A stretch of DNA of 64,000 bases from RGIG2134 sp964461115 (GTDB lineage: Bacteria > Cyanobacteriota > Vampirovibrionia > Gastranaerophilales > Gastranaerophilaceae): NCBI GenBank assembly GCA_964461115.1, contig CAYWSX010000003.1:199497-263496 (forward strand), written 5' to 3'. Below the pieces are notes generated by a model. That model searched no databases and was not told the origin of the DNA. It saw only the letters and a program-made list of their open reading frames with translations. Every line of letters begins with the position of its first letter. The first letter of the stretch is position 1. This document shows, piece by piece, positions 1 through 8,365 of the stretch. The position numbers and the translations under genes were made by a program.

Positions 1-1
1 A

Positions 2-268
2 TCTTTGTTATCTAATGACGAAACACCAATAATAGTCGACATAAATTGCAGCAAAGGCCCGAATATATTTGGCAAAGACCTTTTCTTCTTTTGGATGGTT
101 TCAAAGGAAGGCGAAAAATTTGAGCCCGGAACATTATTTATGTATGGGACAAAACAGTTTTCAGAATATGAAGGAAACTCTTCATACTACTGGAGAAATA
201 CAAACTGCTCAAACAAAAAGGATACAACTGCTGCTTATGTCTGCGGTGCAAGATACCTGGAGATGTAA
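2..268 (+). CDS. Prepilin-like protein, C-terminal part (5' end outside window)
   Basis: The reading frame is open from the left edge, so only the last ~89 codons are present. The segment VDINCSKGPNIFGKDLFFF closely parallels VDLNGSAGPNTDGVDFFVF in the complete prepilin-like protein at 29511-30299. That places this fragment in the same family of type II/IV pseudopilin-like proteins with a Cys-containing globular C-terminal domain. Two Cys late in the fragment (in TNCSNKK and YVCGAR) could form a disulfide loop like those of minor pilins. The N-terminal prepilin helix cannot be seen, so the family call rests on the paralogue match alone. The codon used as apparent start is internal. Confidence 0.6.
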   Translation, partial: SLLSNDETPIIVDINCSKGPNIFGKDLFFFWMVSKEGEKFEPGTLFMYGTKQFSEYEGNSSYYWRNTNCSNKKDTTAAYVCGARYLEM

Positions 269-271
269 AAA

Positions 272-303
272 AGACGGGTGATAAATTCACCCGCCTCTTA
301 TTT
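272..303. terminator. Bidirectional terminator hairpin between prepilin-like gene and ahcY
   Basis: A 7-bp stem (CGGGTGA / TCACCCG) with a 5-nt loop lies between the two converging genes. Read on the minus strand it is followed by a T run, so it best serves ahcY. Confidence 0.55.
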
Positions 304-319
304 AAGACTTTGATTATAC

Positions 320-1594
320 TTACATTGTACCAGCTTGCCAGCTATTCAAATATGTCTGCTGTTCAGGAGTCAATTCGTCGATTTCCAAGCCCATAGACTT
401 CAATTTAAGCTGAGCAATTTCCACATCGACTTCCAACGGAAGCGTGTAGAGTTTGTTTTCAAGCTGTCCGCGATTTTTAACAATAAATTCCATACCTAGC
501 GCTTGGTTCGCAAAACTCATATCCATAACTGACGCAGGGTGGCCTTCTGCCGCGATAAGGTTGACGAGTCTGCCTTCTGCCAATACATAGATAGATTTGC
601 CGTTTTTGAGTTTATATTCTTCAAGGCTTGGTCTGATTTGGCGGATTTCAGTAGTTTCTTTTCTCAAGTCGCCGACGTTAACTTCAACGTCAAAGTGACC
701 TGCGTTGCATACCATAGCGCCGTCTTTCATAGAAAGAAGATGAGGAAGGTCGACAACGTGTTTGTCACCGGTAACAGTCACGAACAAATCACCTTCAAGC
801 GCAGCTTTTGCGATAGGCATAACTCTGAAGCCGTCCATAGCTGCTTCAAGAGCTTTAAGAGGGTCAACTTCAGTAACAATAACGTTTGAACCCATACCTC
901 TTGCGCGCATTGCACAGCCTTTTCCGCACCAGCCGTATCCGCAAACCACAACAGTTTTACCCGAAAGCAAAATATTTGTTGCTCTGATAATACCGTCCAT
1001 AGTACTTTGACCGGTACCGTATCTGTTGTCGTACAGGTGTTTCGTCATAGAGCTGTTAACCCCTACAGCAGGCCATTTCAAGCTTCCGTCTTTTTCCATA
1101 GCTTCCAAACGGATAATACCTGTAGTCGTTTCTTCTGTAGAACCGATAATATCAGCGATAAGCTCGGGTCTATGCTGGTGGATTGTCGCAACAATGTCCG
1201 CACCATCGTCAATAATCAACTGAGGTTTGTGGTTCATAGCTTCTTGAACGTGAGCCGCATAAACTTCCTTGCTTTCACCTGCATAACCGTAAACAGGAAT
1301 GCCGTAGTGTTTTACAAGAGCCGCAGCAACATCGTCTTGCGTAGAAAGAGGGTTTGACGCAACCAAAATAGATTCCGCTCCGCCTGCTTTCATTGCGATA
1401 CAAAGAGCCGCTGTTTCTTTCGTAACGTGAACACAGCTTGAGAGTCTAATACCTGCAAAAGGTTTTTCACGCTCAAAACGTTCTTTAATTTTTGTCAAAA
1501 CAGGCATGTCTTTATATGCCCACTCGATTTGGCGTTTTCCTTGGTCAGCAAGGTTTATATCCTTAATGTCACATTTCATATCTGTTGTCATCAT
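320..1594 (-). CDS. ahcY: Adenosylhomocysteinase (S-adenosyl-L-homocysteine hydrolase)
   Basis: Hydrolyses S-adenosylhomocysteine to adenosine and homocysteine in the cytoplasm, relieving product inhibition of methyltransferases. The 424-aa length is normal for the prokaryotic form. Visible family motifs are an N-terminal substrate region ending in SSCVHVTKETA, the NAD-binding Rossmann stretch VVVCGYGWCGKGCA, the catalytic-region NSSMTKHLYDN, and the C-terminal LAEGRLVNLIAAEGHP. An AAGGAG ribosome-binding site precedes the chosen ATG; a second ATG follows directly. It is the last gene of a probable minus-strand operon with the small Cys protein (1704-1877) and the NfnA-like flavoprotein (1890-2741). 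A palindromic repeat sits between the small protein and this gene. Confidence 0.97.
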   Translation of the reverse strand: MMTTDMKCDIKDINLADQGKRQIEWAYKDMPVLTKIKERFEREKPFAGIRLSSCVHVTKETAALCIAMKAGGAESILVASNPLSTQDDVAAALVKHYGIPVYGYAGESKEVYAAHVQEAMNHKPQLIIDDGADIVATIHQHRPELIADIIGSTEETTTGIIRLEAMEKDGSLKWPAVGVNSSMTKHLYDNRYGTGQSTMDGIIRATNILLSGKTVVVCGYGWCGKGCAMRARGMGSNVIVTEVDPLKALEAAMDGFRVMPIAKAALEGDLFVTVTGDKHVVDLPHLLSMKDGAMVCNAGHFDVEVNVGDLRKETTEIRQIRPSLEEYKLKNGKSIYVLAEGRLVNLIAAEGHPASVMDMSFANQALGMEFIVKNRGQLENKLYTLPLEVDVEIAQLKLKSMGLEIDELTPEQQTYLNSWQAGTM

Positions 1595-1625
1595 TAGTTT
1601 TACTCCTTAATTATATTACTTGTAA

Positions 1626-1703
1626 AAGATTCCTCGGCTAAAGCCTCAGAATGACGTTTAAAATGAACAACTTCGCATCATTCCGAGCAAAGCAAGAATC
1701 TTT
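1626..1703. repeat. Inverted pair of intergenic palindromic repeats (GATTC...GAATGA type)
   Basis: Two degenerate copies of an element beginning AGATTC and ending GAATGAC face each other (about 1628-1656 and 1679-1702). They can form a long hairpin in the transcript between the small Cys protein gene and ahcY. This is the same style of element as at 12011-12105, 21540-21935 and 53711-53842, but with a different core. Confidence 0.55.
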
Positions 1704-1877
1704 TTATTTTTTAACTTGTTTATCTTTTATGTCGAGAGCCGCATTATGCGCCAAAATGTACACAGAGCACATTTTGTAGTTTTTCATATACCATGCGCAG
1801 CGCTCTTGCGCGCATACAACAGAAATTTCATTCCCTGCGCTCATTAACGGGCAGTATGGTAATTGATTACTTGACAT
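1704..1877 (-). CDS. Small cysteine-rich protein, 57 aa
   Basis: A short gene between the NfnA-like gene and ahcY on the minus strand. The start has an AGGTGAAATT ribosome-binding region, lies 12 bases from the upstream gene, and the frame ends in TAA. The product begins MSSNQLPYCPLMSAGNE and carries four cysteines, C9, C22, C27 and C37 (segments PYCP, VVCAQERCAW, KMCSVY), spaced X12-X4-X9. The pattern suggests a small metal- or cluster-binding knuckle, possibly zinc. I do not recognise a named family. Its position inside an operon of redox/one-carbon genes suggests co-expression but does not reveal a role. Low-complexity explanations are unlikely given the aromatic/Cys content and good start site. 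Confidence 0.7.
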   Translation of the reverse strand: MSSNQLPYCPLMSAGNEISVVCAQERCAWYMKNYKMCSVYILAHNAALDIKDKQVKK

Positions 1878-1889
1878 AATTTCACCTCA

Positions 1890-2741
1890 TTATTTAGCTT
1901 GTAATTCAGCCGCTTGTTTAAGCAGATTACAGTTTTCAGAACGTGTTTTTTCCTCATTCTTATATATTCTGCCTCTGTTAATGACTTCATCAAAATCAAT
2001 TTTGTGAGCGTCAAAGTCAGGACCGTCTACGCATGCAAATTTAACTTCGCCGCCAACAGTAACGCGGCAAGCACCGCACATCCCTGTTCCGTCAACCATA
2101 ATAGGGTTCATGCTTGCTTCTGTTTTGATACCTGTGTCACGCGTAAGCTCAGCAACTGCACGCATCATAGGCATAGGACCCACTGCGATTGCATAATCAA
2201 CTTTTTCTTTCGCCATAATGTCGCTCATAACGCCTGTTACAAAACCTTTTGTGCCGTAAGAACCGTCATCGGTTGTAACGAAGAGCTCTGTTGACGCATC
2301 TTTCATTTTGTCATTCCAGAAGATTAAATCTTTTGTACGAGCACCCATAATCATGTAAACTTTGTTGCCTGCTTCTTTAAAAGCTTTCGCAATCAAGTAG
2401 CATGGAGCCGCACCGTAACCGCCGGCAAGGCAAACAACAGTACCGTAGTTTTTAATATGTGTAGGCTGCCCGAGAGGTCCTACGATGTCAACGATTTCGT
2501 CGCCAACATTGAGTTCTGCAAGTTTTTTTGTGGAATAGCCGACCGCCATGTAAACAATCGTCAACTCCCCTTTTTCACGGTCAAAGTCAGCAATTGTAAG
2601 AGGAACTCTTTCGCCTTCCTCTTCGACACGTAATATAATAAATTGCCCTGCTTGAGCGTTGCGCGTAATATACGGCGCTTTAATAGTAAGCTCAAATTGG
2701 TTCGGACAAAGTTCGATTTTTCTTAAAATTTCATATCCCAT
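1890..2741 (-). CDS. NfnA / SudB-like FAD-[2Fe-2S] ferredoxin-NAD(P) reductase subunit
   Basis: Flavin/NAD-binding oxidoreductase subunit of the family that includes NfnA, the dihydroorotate dehydrogenase electron-transfer subunit PyrK and sulfide dehydrogenase subunit B. The order is an FAD-binding beta-barrel (residues ~1-95, with a VPLTIAD flavin motif), an NAD-binding half (GTVVCLAGGYGAAPCYLIA), and a C-terminal [2Fe-2S] site with GTGMCGACRV followed by a third Cys in FACVDGPDFD. The 283-aa length fits NfnA. NfnA normally pairs with a large GltA-like NfnB subunit, which does not follow here: the next genes are the small Cys protein and ahcY. The partner may be elsewhere. GAGG ribosome-binding site before the ATG. 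Confidence 0.85.
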   Translation of the reverse strand: MGYEILRKIELCPNQFELTIKAPYITRNAQAGQFIILRVEEEGERVPLTIADFDREKGELTIVYMAVGYSTKKLAELNVGDEIVDIVGPLGQPTHIKNYGTVVCLAGGYGAAPCYLIAKAFKEAGNKVYMIMGARTKDLIFWNDKMKDASTELFVTTDDGSYGTKGFVTGVMSDIMAKEKVDYAIAVGPMPMMRAVAELTRDTGIKTEASMNPIMVDGTGMCGACRVTVGGEVKFACVDGPDFDAHKIDFDEVINRGRIYKNEEKTRSENCNLLKQAAELQAK

Positions 2742-2944
2742 TAATGTAACCTCTCAGTGTTTTTATCTGTCTTAGAACATTATAATATAAAAACCGCAAT
2801 CAGATATGAAATGTTAAGCAATTTCCATATTAAAAACCAGCGTAAAATCTATTTTTAAGAAATATATATTTTTTTATCTTAAACTAGCAAGTTAAATTGT
2901 TTTTCGATTTTCAGTAAGCAGATGGCCAATTAAAAGGATTTAAT

Positions 2945-4147
2945 GTGAAAGTAGATTCTATAAAAAAACAAGATTCAAGTTATAACGGATTTATTTTTGC
3001 GCTATCCCCGAAAATTGCTCTGAAGCAAACAAACGAGCAAAAAAATACAATATATTCAGAGAAAAAACAGCCATTAAAAATAGCTTCAGGGTTCGCTGCG
3101 CTTCTAGCAATTATTTCCGGTACCGCCTATTATGTCCGCAAACGCAATAATATCAAGCTTGCAAATGAAATTATTATTCAAGGTAGCAGTAAATTTAAAA
3201 ACTTGTTAAGGAACTTGGCGCCCGAAGATTATGACTCATCCAAAGTATTTAAAGCGAATTTTCACATACACTCTAAATGCTCTGACGGAAAGCTCAGCCC
3301 GATTGAAATTCTAGAACAGGCTAACGCTATTGCCTCAAAACTGCAAAAAAATGAAAAGTTTTGTTTTGCGATAACGGATCACGACAATATTGATGGACTG
3401 ATTGAAGTGATAAACGCAATCAAAAAAAATCCAAAAAAATATTCCAAATTAAGATTTATTCCAGGTGTCGAAATGTCGGTCAAGCATATAGACAATAATA
3501 TTTTTTCTTCTCCGGTAGAATTGGATTTTTTAATATACGGATTTGACGTCAATAACCCAAAACTACGAGAAACCCTCCTTAAGAGAAAAACTACCCTTCT
3601 TGAGCAAACAAAAAAGTTATTTGAGGAAATAAATATACAATGTGCCAACAATGAAAACTCCTTATCTGTTGATAAAATGCAACAAGAAGCTGCTGACTTG
3701 CATTTGCGTTATATCGGCTCAAACGGATACTTAAAGGCACTCAAAAACTACATAAAAGTAAAAAGTTCAAATGTAACAGAGGAAGTTTTAAATGCATTGG
3801 CAAAAAAACACTTTGGTAATAAAAACTACGCTTTTAGCGCCAATATTGACCTGGAAAGCGCTGTAAACCTGGCAAAAGATATAAATGCAATAAGCATATT
3901 AGCACATCCCGGTAAATTTAACTTTACCGATGCCGGGCTCAAGACAAGCGGTACATCCGGAGCTGAAAATATCGTAAAAACATTTACAAAAGTCGGAGGC
4001 AGTGGGATCGAATATTATTATCAATCTTACAAAGCCGGAAACTTGGGCTGGTGGGAAAAAATAAAAAACACCATAAATTCAATGAACCTCGATTTATTGA
4101 AATCCGGTGGATATGATACGCATTCGGCAGATATTGCGAAGCATTAA
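2945..4147 (+). CDS. Membrane-anchored PHP-domain phosphoesterase
   Basis: A 400-aa protein with one hydrophobic segment at residues ~46-63 followed by basic residues, then a PHP (polymerase and histidinol phosphatase) metal-dependent phosphoesterase domain. Metal-ligand motifs are visible: FHIHSKCSD (H107, H109), AITDHDNIDGL, PGVEMSV, ILAHPGKF and a terminal GGYDTHS. All PHP motifs appear present, so the enzyme is probably active on a phosphoester; the substrate is unknown. The start is GTG at 2945, because an overlapping ATG two bases upstream hits a stop at once. The N-terminal stretch GFIFALSPK faintly resembles the N-terminal motif seen in several window proteins. It converges on the TonB-C gene. 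Confidence 0.8.
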   Translation: MKVDSIKKQDSSYNGFIFALSPKIALKQTNEQKNTIYSEKKQPLKIASGFAALLAIISGTAYYVRKRNNIKLANEIIIQGSSKFKNLLRNLAPEDYDSSKVFKANFHIHSKCSDGKLSPIEILEQANAIASKLQKNEKFCFAITDHDNIDGLIEVINAIKKNPKKYSKLRFIPGVEMSVKHIDNNIFSSPVELDFLIYGFDVNNPKLRETLLKRKTTLLEQTKKLFEEINIQCANNENSLSVDKMQQEAADLHLRYIGSNGYLKALKNYIKVKSSNVTEEVLNALAKKHFGNKNYAFSANIDLESAVNLAKDINAISILAHPGKFNFTDAGLKTSGTSGAENIVKTFTKVGGSGIEYYYQSYKAGNLGWWEKIKNTINSMNLDLLKSGGYDTHSADIAKH

Positions 4148-4149
4148 TA

Positions 4150-4168
4150 CAAAAACACCGCCGAAATT
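4150..4168. repeat. 19-bp direct repeat, left copy (half terminator)
   Basis: CAAAAACACCGCCGAAATT here is identical to 5471-5489, where it forms the left half of a complete terminator. The two copies bracket the TonB-C gene almost exactly. Confidence 0.8.
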
Positions 4169-5420
4169 AAAGTTTATAAAAAATCGGAACTACAATTGGT
4201 ATATCAGGCTTAATCACCTTTTGAAATTTGTAATAGAGCGTAAAATCATCTCCCCTCATTCCGTCAAGAAAAGTTGGGAATCGCGAATTTGTAATTTTTT
4301 TAACAACATTATTATCATATGAAGAAGAGCCTGAGGAACTCACAACCGTAACCCTTTTTACAGTTCCGTCTCGTCTTATAACGATGGATATGGACATTTC
4401 TCTGGGCGCATAAGTATAAGCTGTCGGTACATATTTTTTCAAACAATCAACAATTTGGTTTTTATAATGGTTTTCAAGCTTTTTCTCAAGAAAATCTGCA
4501 GAAGGAGAAGGCGGAGACATTGGAGCAGGCAGTCCCATGGCAGCTGAGGGAGAAGAAGCTTGCAGATTATTTATCGGAACAGAATGTTTTTCAATCGTTC
4601 CGCCATTGTCATAAAGCGTACTTTTACCAATAGAATTATAGCTTTGAACACCTTGTACGAAGTTATACTCAAAAGTTAATTTAATATTAACAAATTCACC
4701 GCCGAATTCGGAAGGCAGAGGCAAAAATGGCTCTGAAGCATTTATAGCTTTGATAATCTCGTCAAGCATTTTGCGGTCATAAAGCTTAATAACGCTAATA
4801 TCTTCAACATGACCGTCTTTAAATATTTTAAAACTTACCGTTATTTTTTCCGATGATTTTTGATTTTTAGGTATCCAATTCTCTTTGACTTTCATTTCAA
4901 CATGCTTTACGTAAGGCGCCATATCTATACCTTCAAATTTGATATCTTCTGAACTGACAGAACGCCGTTCCTCGATCTGCATATTATGAGCTTCTCGTCT
5001 CGCAAAAACATTGTAATCAAATGAAAATTGGATATCTACGGATTTCCCGTTAAAAGCATCAGGCAAGGGCGGAAGAGGGACTGATGCTTTAATGGCAGAT
5101 ATTGCACAAAAATCCATTTGCTTGCCACCTGATTGTACAATCCTAATATCATCAGCAATTTTACCGTCTTTGTAGACTATAAATATTGCAACAACACGTT
5201 TAGAGCTGTTTCCTTTCGGTGGATTCCAATTTTTTTTAATTATTTTCTGAATTTTTGTCATATATGGAGTAAAATTGACATCAGTGAGGGTTTGAGTTGC
5301 CTTGTCAGTTGATATTTCATTATTCGTGCTTTTATCAACAGGAATAGAGGGGATATTTTCCGCAAAGACAGAATCTGCGCAGGCTAAAAACAATACACTC
5401 AACACTAAAAGCTTTTTCAT
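4167..5420 (-). CDS. Secreted protein with three TonB-C-like domains
   Basis: 417 aa with a signal peptide (MKKLLVLSVLFLACADSVFA) and no membrane anchor afterwards. Three TonB/TolA C-terminal-type domains follow: residues ~50-140 (YMTKIQKIIKKNWNPP), ~165-260 (YVKHVEMKVKENWIP) and a more diverged one at ~310-410. Each domain has the family layout of a helix ending in NW.P, then a strand with KDG and a PLPP/LPLP region. A Pro-rich linker separates domains two and three. Classical TonB has a single C-terminal domain and an N-terminal anchor that contacts ExbB/ExbD, so this is more likely a periplasmic TonB-like adaptor or scaffold than an energy transducer. GAGGG ribosome-binding site. The gene is flanked by a 19-bp direct repeat. 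Confidence 0.75.
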   Translation of the reverse strand: MKKLLVLSVLFLACADSVFAENIPSIPVDKSTNNEISTDKATQTLTDVNFTPYMTKIQKIIKKNWNPPKGNSSKRVVAIFIVYKDGKIADDIRIVQSGGKQMDFCAISAIKASVPLPPLPDAFNGKSVDIQFSFDYNVFARREAHNMQIEERRSVSSEDIKFEGIDMAPYVKHVEMKVKENWIPKNQKSSEKITVSFKIFKDGHVEDISVIKLYDRKMLDEIIKAINASEPFLPLPSEFGGEFVNIKLTFEYNFVQGVQSYNSIGKSTLYDNGGTIEKHSVPINNLQASSPSAAMGLPAPMSPPSPSADFLEKKLENHYKNQIVDCLKKYVPTAYTYAPREMSISIVIRRDGTVKRVTVVSSSGSSSYDNNVVKKITNSRFPTFLDGMRGDDFTLYYKFQKVIKPDIPIVVPIFYKL

Positions 5421-5471
5421 ACACCCTCAATCATTTTTAATTATAATAGCATATTTTGATTACTTGTAAAC

Positions 5472-5503
5472 AAAAACACCGCCGAAATTCGGCGGTGTTT
5501 TTG
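5472..5503. terminator. Rho-independent terminator downstream of ppdK
   Basis: Perfect stem AACACCGCCGAA / TTCGGCGGTGTT with A and T runs on both sides, so it can work in both directions. Its left half is duplicated at 4150-4168. Confidence 0.9.
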
Positions 5504-5528
5504 TATTTATTACTTTGGTGTGCTGTGA

Positions 5529-8198
5529 TTAGCAGCAGCCACAAGTTTTTTGAGCTTTTCTTTCTTCAAGAACCGCTTGAGCAGCAGCAAGTCTTGCTTG
5601 CGGAACTCTGAACGGTGAGCAGGAAACATAGTTCAAGCCGATTCTGTGGCAGAATTTAACAGACTCAGGATCGCCGCCGTGTTCGCCGCAGATACCGCGT
5701 TTGAGGTTTGGTCTCACAGGAAGAGCTTTGTCAATACAGATTTCCATCAATTGACCTACACCCTCTTGGTCTAACGTTTCAAACGGGTTAGACGGAAGAA
5801 TTTTATTTTCTACATATTTTTGCAGGAATTTGCCTTCCGCGTCGTCTCTTGAGTAGCCGAAAGTCATTTGAGTAAGGTCGTTTGTACCGAATGAGAAGAA
5901 TTCCGCATATTCCGCAACTTTATCAGCTGTCAAAGCTGCACGAGGAATTTCAATCATCGTACCGAACATATAATCAACGGTAACAGCCTTTTCTGCCATA
6001 ACTTCTTTAGCAACACGCTCAAGAACCTCTCTGGCAGCTTTAAGCTCATTTACGTGACCGATTAAAGGAATCATGATTTCAGGTTTTACATCAAGCCCTT
6101 CTTTTTTCAAGTCACATGCAGCCGAGAAGATTGCTCTTACTTGCATTTCGTTGATTTCAGGGTAAGTAAGACCCAAACGGCAGCCTCTCAAGCCCATCAT
6201 AGGGTTAGATTCAGCCAAGCCTTCAACAATGTGAAGCATTTCTTCGTCTTTTGCACAGTCTTGGTTAAGTGCTTTTTTAGTCGCAACTGTCGCGATTAAT
6301 TCTTCTTTTGAAGGAAGGAATTCGTGAAGAGGCGGATCTAAAAGACGAATTGTCATAGGTTTTTCGCCCATAGCTTTGAACATTGCATAGAAATCGTTGT
6401 ACTGCATAGGGAGCAAGTGAGAAAGCGCTTCTTTTCTTGCTTCTACGTTGTCAGCGATAATCATTTTTTGAACCCAAGGCAATCTGTCAGGATCCATGAA
6501 CATGTGTTCAGTTCTGCAAAGACCAACGCCTTCTGCGCCCAATTCAAGAGCTTTTGCAACGTCAGTAGGAGTGTCTGCGTTAGCGCGGACTTGTAGTCTT
6601 TTTACATCGTTAACCCATGCAAATAATTTTTCGAAGTTTTCATCCATTACAGGAGGAACAAGATGAACGGAATCAGCCATAACTTCGCCCGTACCGCCGT
6701 CTAATGAGATAATATCGTCTTTTCTGTAAACAGTTCCGTCAGAAGTTGTCAAAGTTTCGTTTTTAAGGTCGATTTTCAAGTCCTCACAACCTGCAACACA
6801 CGGTTTACCCATACCTTTTGCAACAACCGCTGCGTGAGATGTCATACCGCCTCTGAGTGTCAAAACACCTTGAGCAGCAATCATACCGTGAATATCATCA
6901 GGGCAAGTTTCGATACGAACAAGAATAACTTTTTCGCCTGCGTTTCCACGCTCAGCAGCTTCCTCTGTGTCGAATACAACTTTACCAACAGCAGCGCCCG
7001 GAGATGCAGCAAGACCTCTTGCAATTGCTTTTGCGCCTTTTTTAGCCGCTTCATCAAAGCAAGGAAGCAATACTTGGTATAACTCGTTAGGGTCAACCAA
7101 TTCGATAGCTCTTTCTTTAGTGATAATACCTTCTTCAGCCATTTCAACTGCAATTCTTACAGAAGCTTTTGCAGTTCTTTTACCATTTCTTGTTTGAAGA
7201 ATGTACAATTTACCTTTTTCGATTGTAAATTCCATATCTTGAACATCTTTGTAGCCTTGTTCAAGTTTTTTCGCAATATCAACATATTGTCTGTATTGTT
7301 CAGGCATTTCTTTTTCAAGGTCAGCGATTTGGTTTGGAGTTCTGATACCGGCAACAACGTCTTCACCTTGTGCGTTAGTCAGATACTCGCCGTAGAACAA
7401 GTTTTCGCCGGTAGAAGGGTTTCTTGTGAACGAAACGCCTGTCGCACAGTCGTCGCCCATGTTTCCGAACACCATTGTTTGAACGTTAACCGCTGTACCG
7501 TAGTTGTGGTCAATTTTGTAGTGGTTTCTGTATGCCACCGCACGAGGAATATTCCAAGAACGGAAAACCGCTTCAACAGCTTCCTGCAATTGAACATAAG
7601 GGTCTTGCGGGAAGTCTTTGCCTGTTTCAGCTTTAATTAAAGCTTTATAAGGCTCGATTAATGATTTCCAATCATCCGCAGAAAGCTCCGTATCAAGCTT
7701 AACGCCTTTTTCTTCTTTCATTTTATCGATATATTCTTCGAATTTAACTCTTTCAATATCCCACGCAACAGAGCCAAACATAGTCAAGAAACGACGGTAA
7801 GAATCATAGCAGAAACGAGGATTGTTAGTTAATTTAATCATACCCTCAACTGTTTCATCATTCATACCAAGGTTAAGGATTGTTTCCATCATTCCCGGCA
7901 TCGAAAGTCTTGCACCTGAACGAACAGATACGAGAAGCGGGTTTGAGGAATCGCCAAACTTTTTGCATGATTGTTCTTCAACAGCGCTCAATGCTTTTTT
8001 GATTTCATCCATTAAGCCTTCAGGCATTTTATTACCATTATCGATATAATCCATGCAGGTTTCTGTTGTGATAGTTAACCCCGGAGGCACAGGAAGCCCC
8101 AAATTGGTCATTTCGGCAAGGTTAGCACCTTTTCCGCCCAACAGATTTTTCATGGAAGCATCGCCTTCCTTAAAAAGCCAAACTCTTTTTTCAGTCAT
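5529..8198 (-). CDS. ppdK: Pyruvate, phosphate dikinase
   Basis: Interconverts pyruvate + ATP + phosphate with PEP + AMP + PPi in the cytoplasm; in anaerobes it often supports PPi-dependent glycolysis or gluconeogenesis. At 889 aa it is full length. The order is an N-terminal ATP-grasp domain (GGKGANLAEM, SVRSGARLSMPGMM), a central phosphohistidine domain with the catalytic His455 in LRGGMTSHAAVVAKGMG, and a C-terminal PEP/pyruvate TIM barrel (AEGVGLCRTEHMF, GLRGCRLG, GTNDLTQMTFGYSRDD, GICGEHGGDP). It ends in an unusual GCC-type Cys pair (TCGCC). A strong GGAG ribosome-binding site precedes the ATG, with a good promoter at 8244-8273 and a terminator at 5472-5503, so it is probably monocistronic. 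Confidence 0.98.
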   Translation of the reverse strand: MTEKRVWLFKEGDASMKNLLGGKGANLAEMTNLGLPVPPGLTITTETCMDYIDNGNKMPEGLMDEIKKALSAVEEQSCKKFGDSSNPLLVSVRSGARLSMPGMMETILNLGMNDETVEGMIKLTNNPRFCYDSYRRFLTMFGSVAWDIERVKFEEYIDKMKEEKGVKLDTELSADDWKSLIEPYKALIKAETGKDFPQDPYVQLQEAVEAVFRSWNIPRAVAYRNHYKIDHNYGTAVNVQTMVFGNMGDDCATGVSFTRNPSTGENLFYGEYLTNAQGEDVVAGIRTPNQIADLEKEMPEQYRQYVDIAKKLEQGYKDVQDMEFTIEKGKLYILQTRNGKRTAKASVRIAVEMAEEGIITKERAIELVDPNELYQVLLPCFDEAAKKGAKAIARGLAASPGAAVGKVVFDTEEAAERGNAGEKVILVRIETCPDDIHGMIAAQGVLTLRGGMTSHAAVVAKGMGKPCVAGCEDLKIDLKNETLTTSDGTVYRKDDIISLDGGTGEVMADSVHLVPPVMDENFEKLFAWVNDVKRLQVRANADTPTDVAKALELGAEGVGLCRTEHMFMDPDRLPWVQKMIIADNVEARKEALSHLLPMQYNDFYAMFKAMGEKPMTIRLLDPPLHEFLPSKEELIATVATKKALNQDCAKDEEMLHIVEGLAESNPMMGLRGCRLGLTYPEINEMQVRAIFSAACDLKKEGLDVKPEIMIPLIGHVNELKAAREVLERVAKEVMAEKAVTVDYMFGTMIEIPRAALTADKVAEYAEFFSFGTNDLTQMTFGYSRDDAEGKFLQKYVENKILPSNPFETLDQEGVGQLMEICIDKALPVRPNLKRGICGEHGGDPESVKFCHRIGLNYVSCSPFRVPQARLAAAQAVLEERKAQKTCGCC

Positions 8199-8243
8199 TT
8201 CTTTTTCTCCTTACATTAAAGATATTATTATTAGGACGATATT

Positions 8244-8273
8244 ATTATATATGAAAATATTATTTTTGAACAA
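8244..8273 (-). promoter_or_regulatory. Probable sigma70-type promoter of ppdK
   Basis: On the minus strand TTGTTC, an 18-base spacer, then TATAAT. The -10 lies about 46 bases before the ppdK ATG, leaving room for the GGAG site. Confidence 0.5.
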
Positions 8274-8365
8274 TTGTTACGAATAAAATTAAACAGATAG
8301 CAAATTATTTATTTACGTGTTTTTGTTCACATGAATTGAATCAGTCTGGGAATAAAGGAAAAGTA

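Noticed and set aside
539..1357. Open frames opposite to ahcY
   Set aside because: They lie antisense to a clearly intact ahcY with all family motifs; no ribosome-binding sites or recognisable motifs.
4107..4322. Open frame at the end of the PHP gene overlapping the TonB-C gene
   Set aside because: Overlaps both real genes in other frames, no ribosome-binding site.
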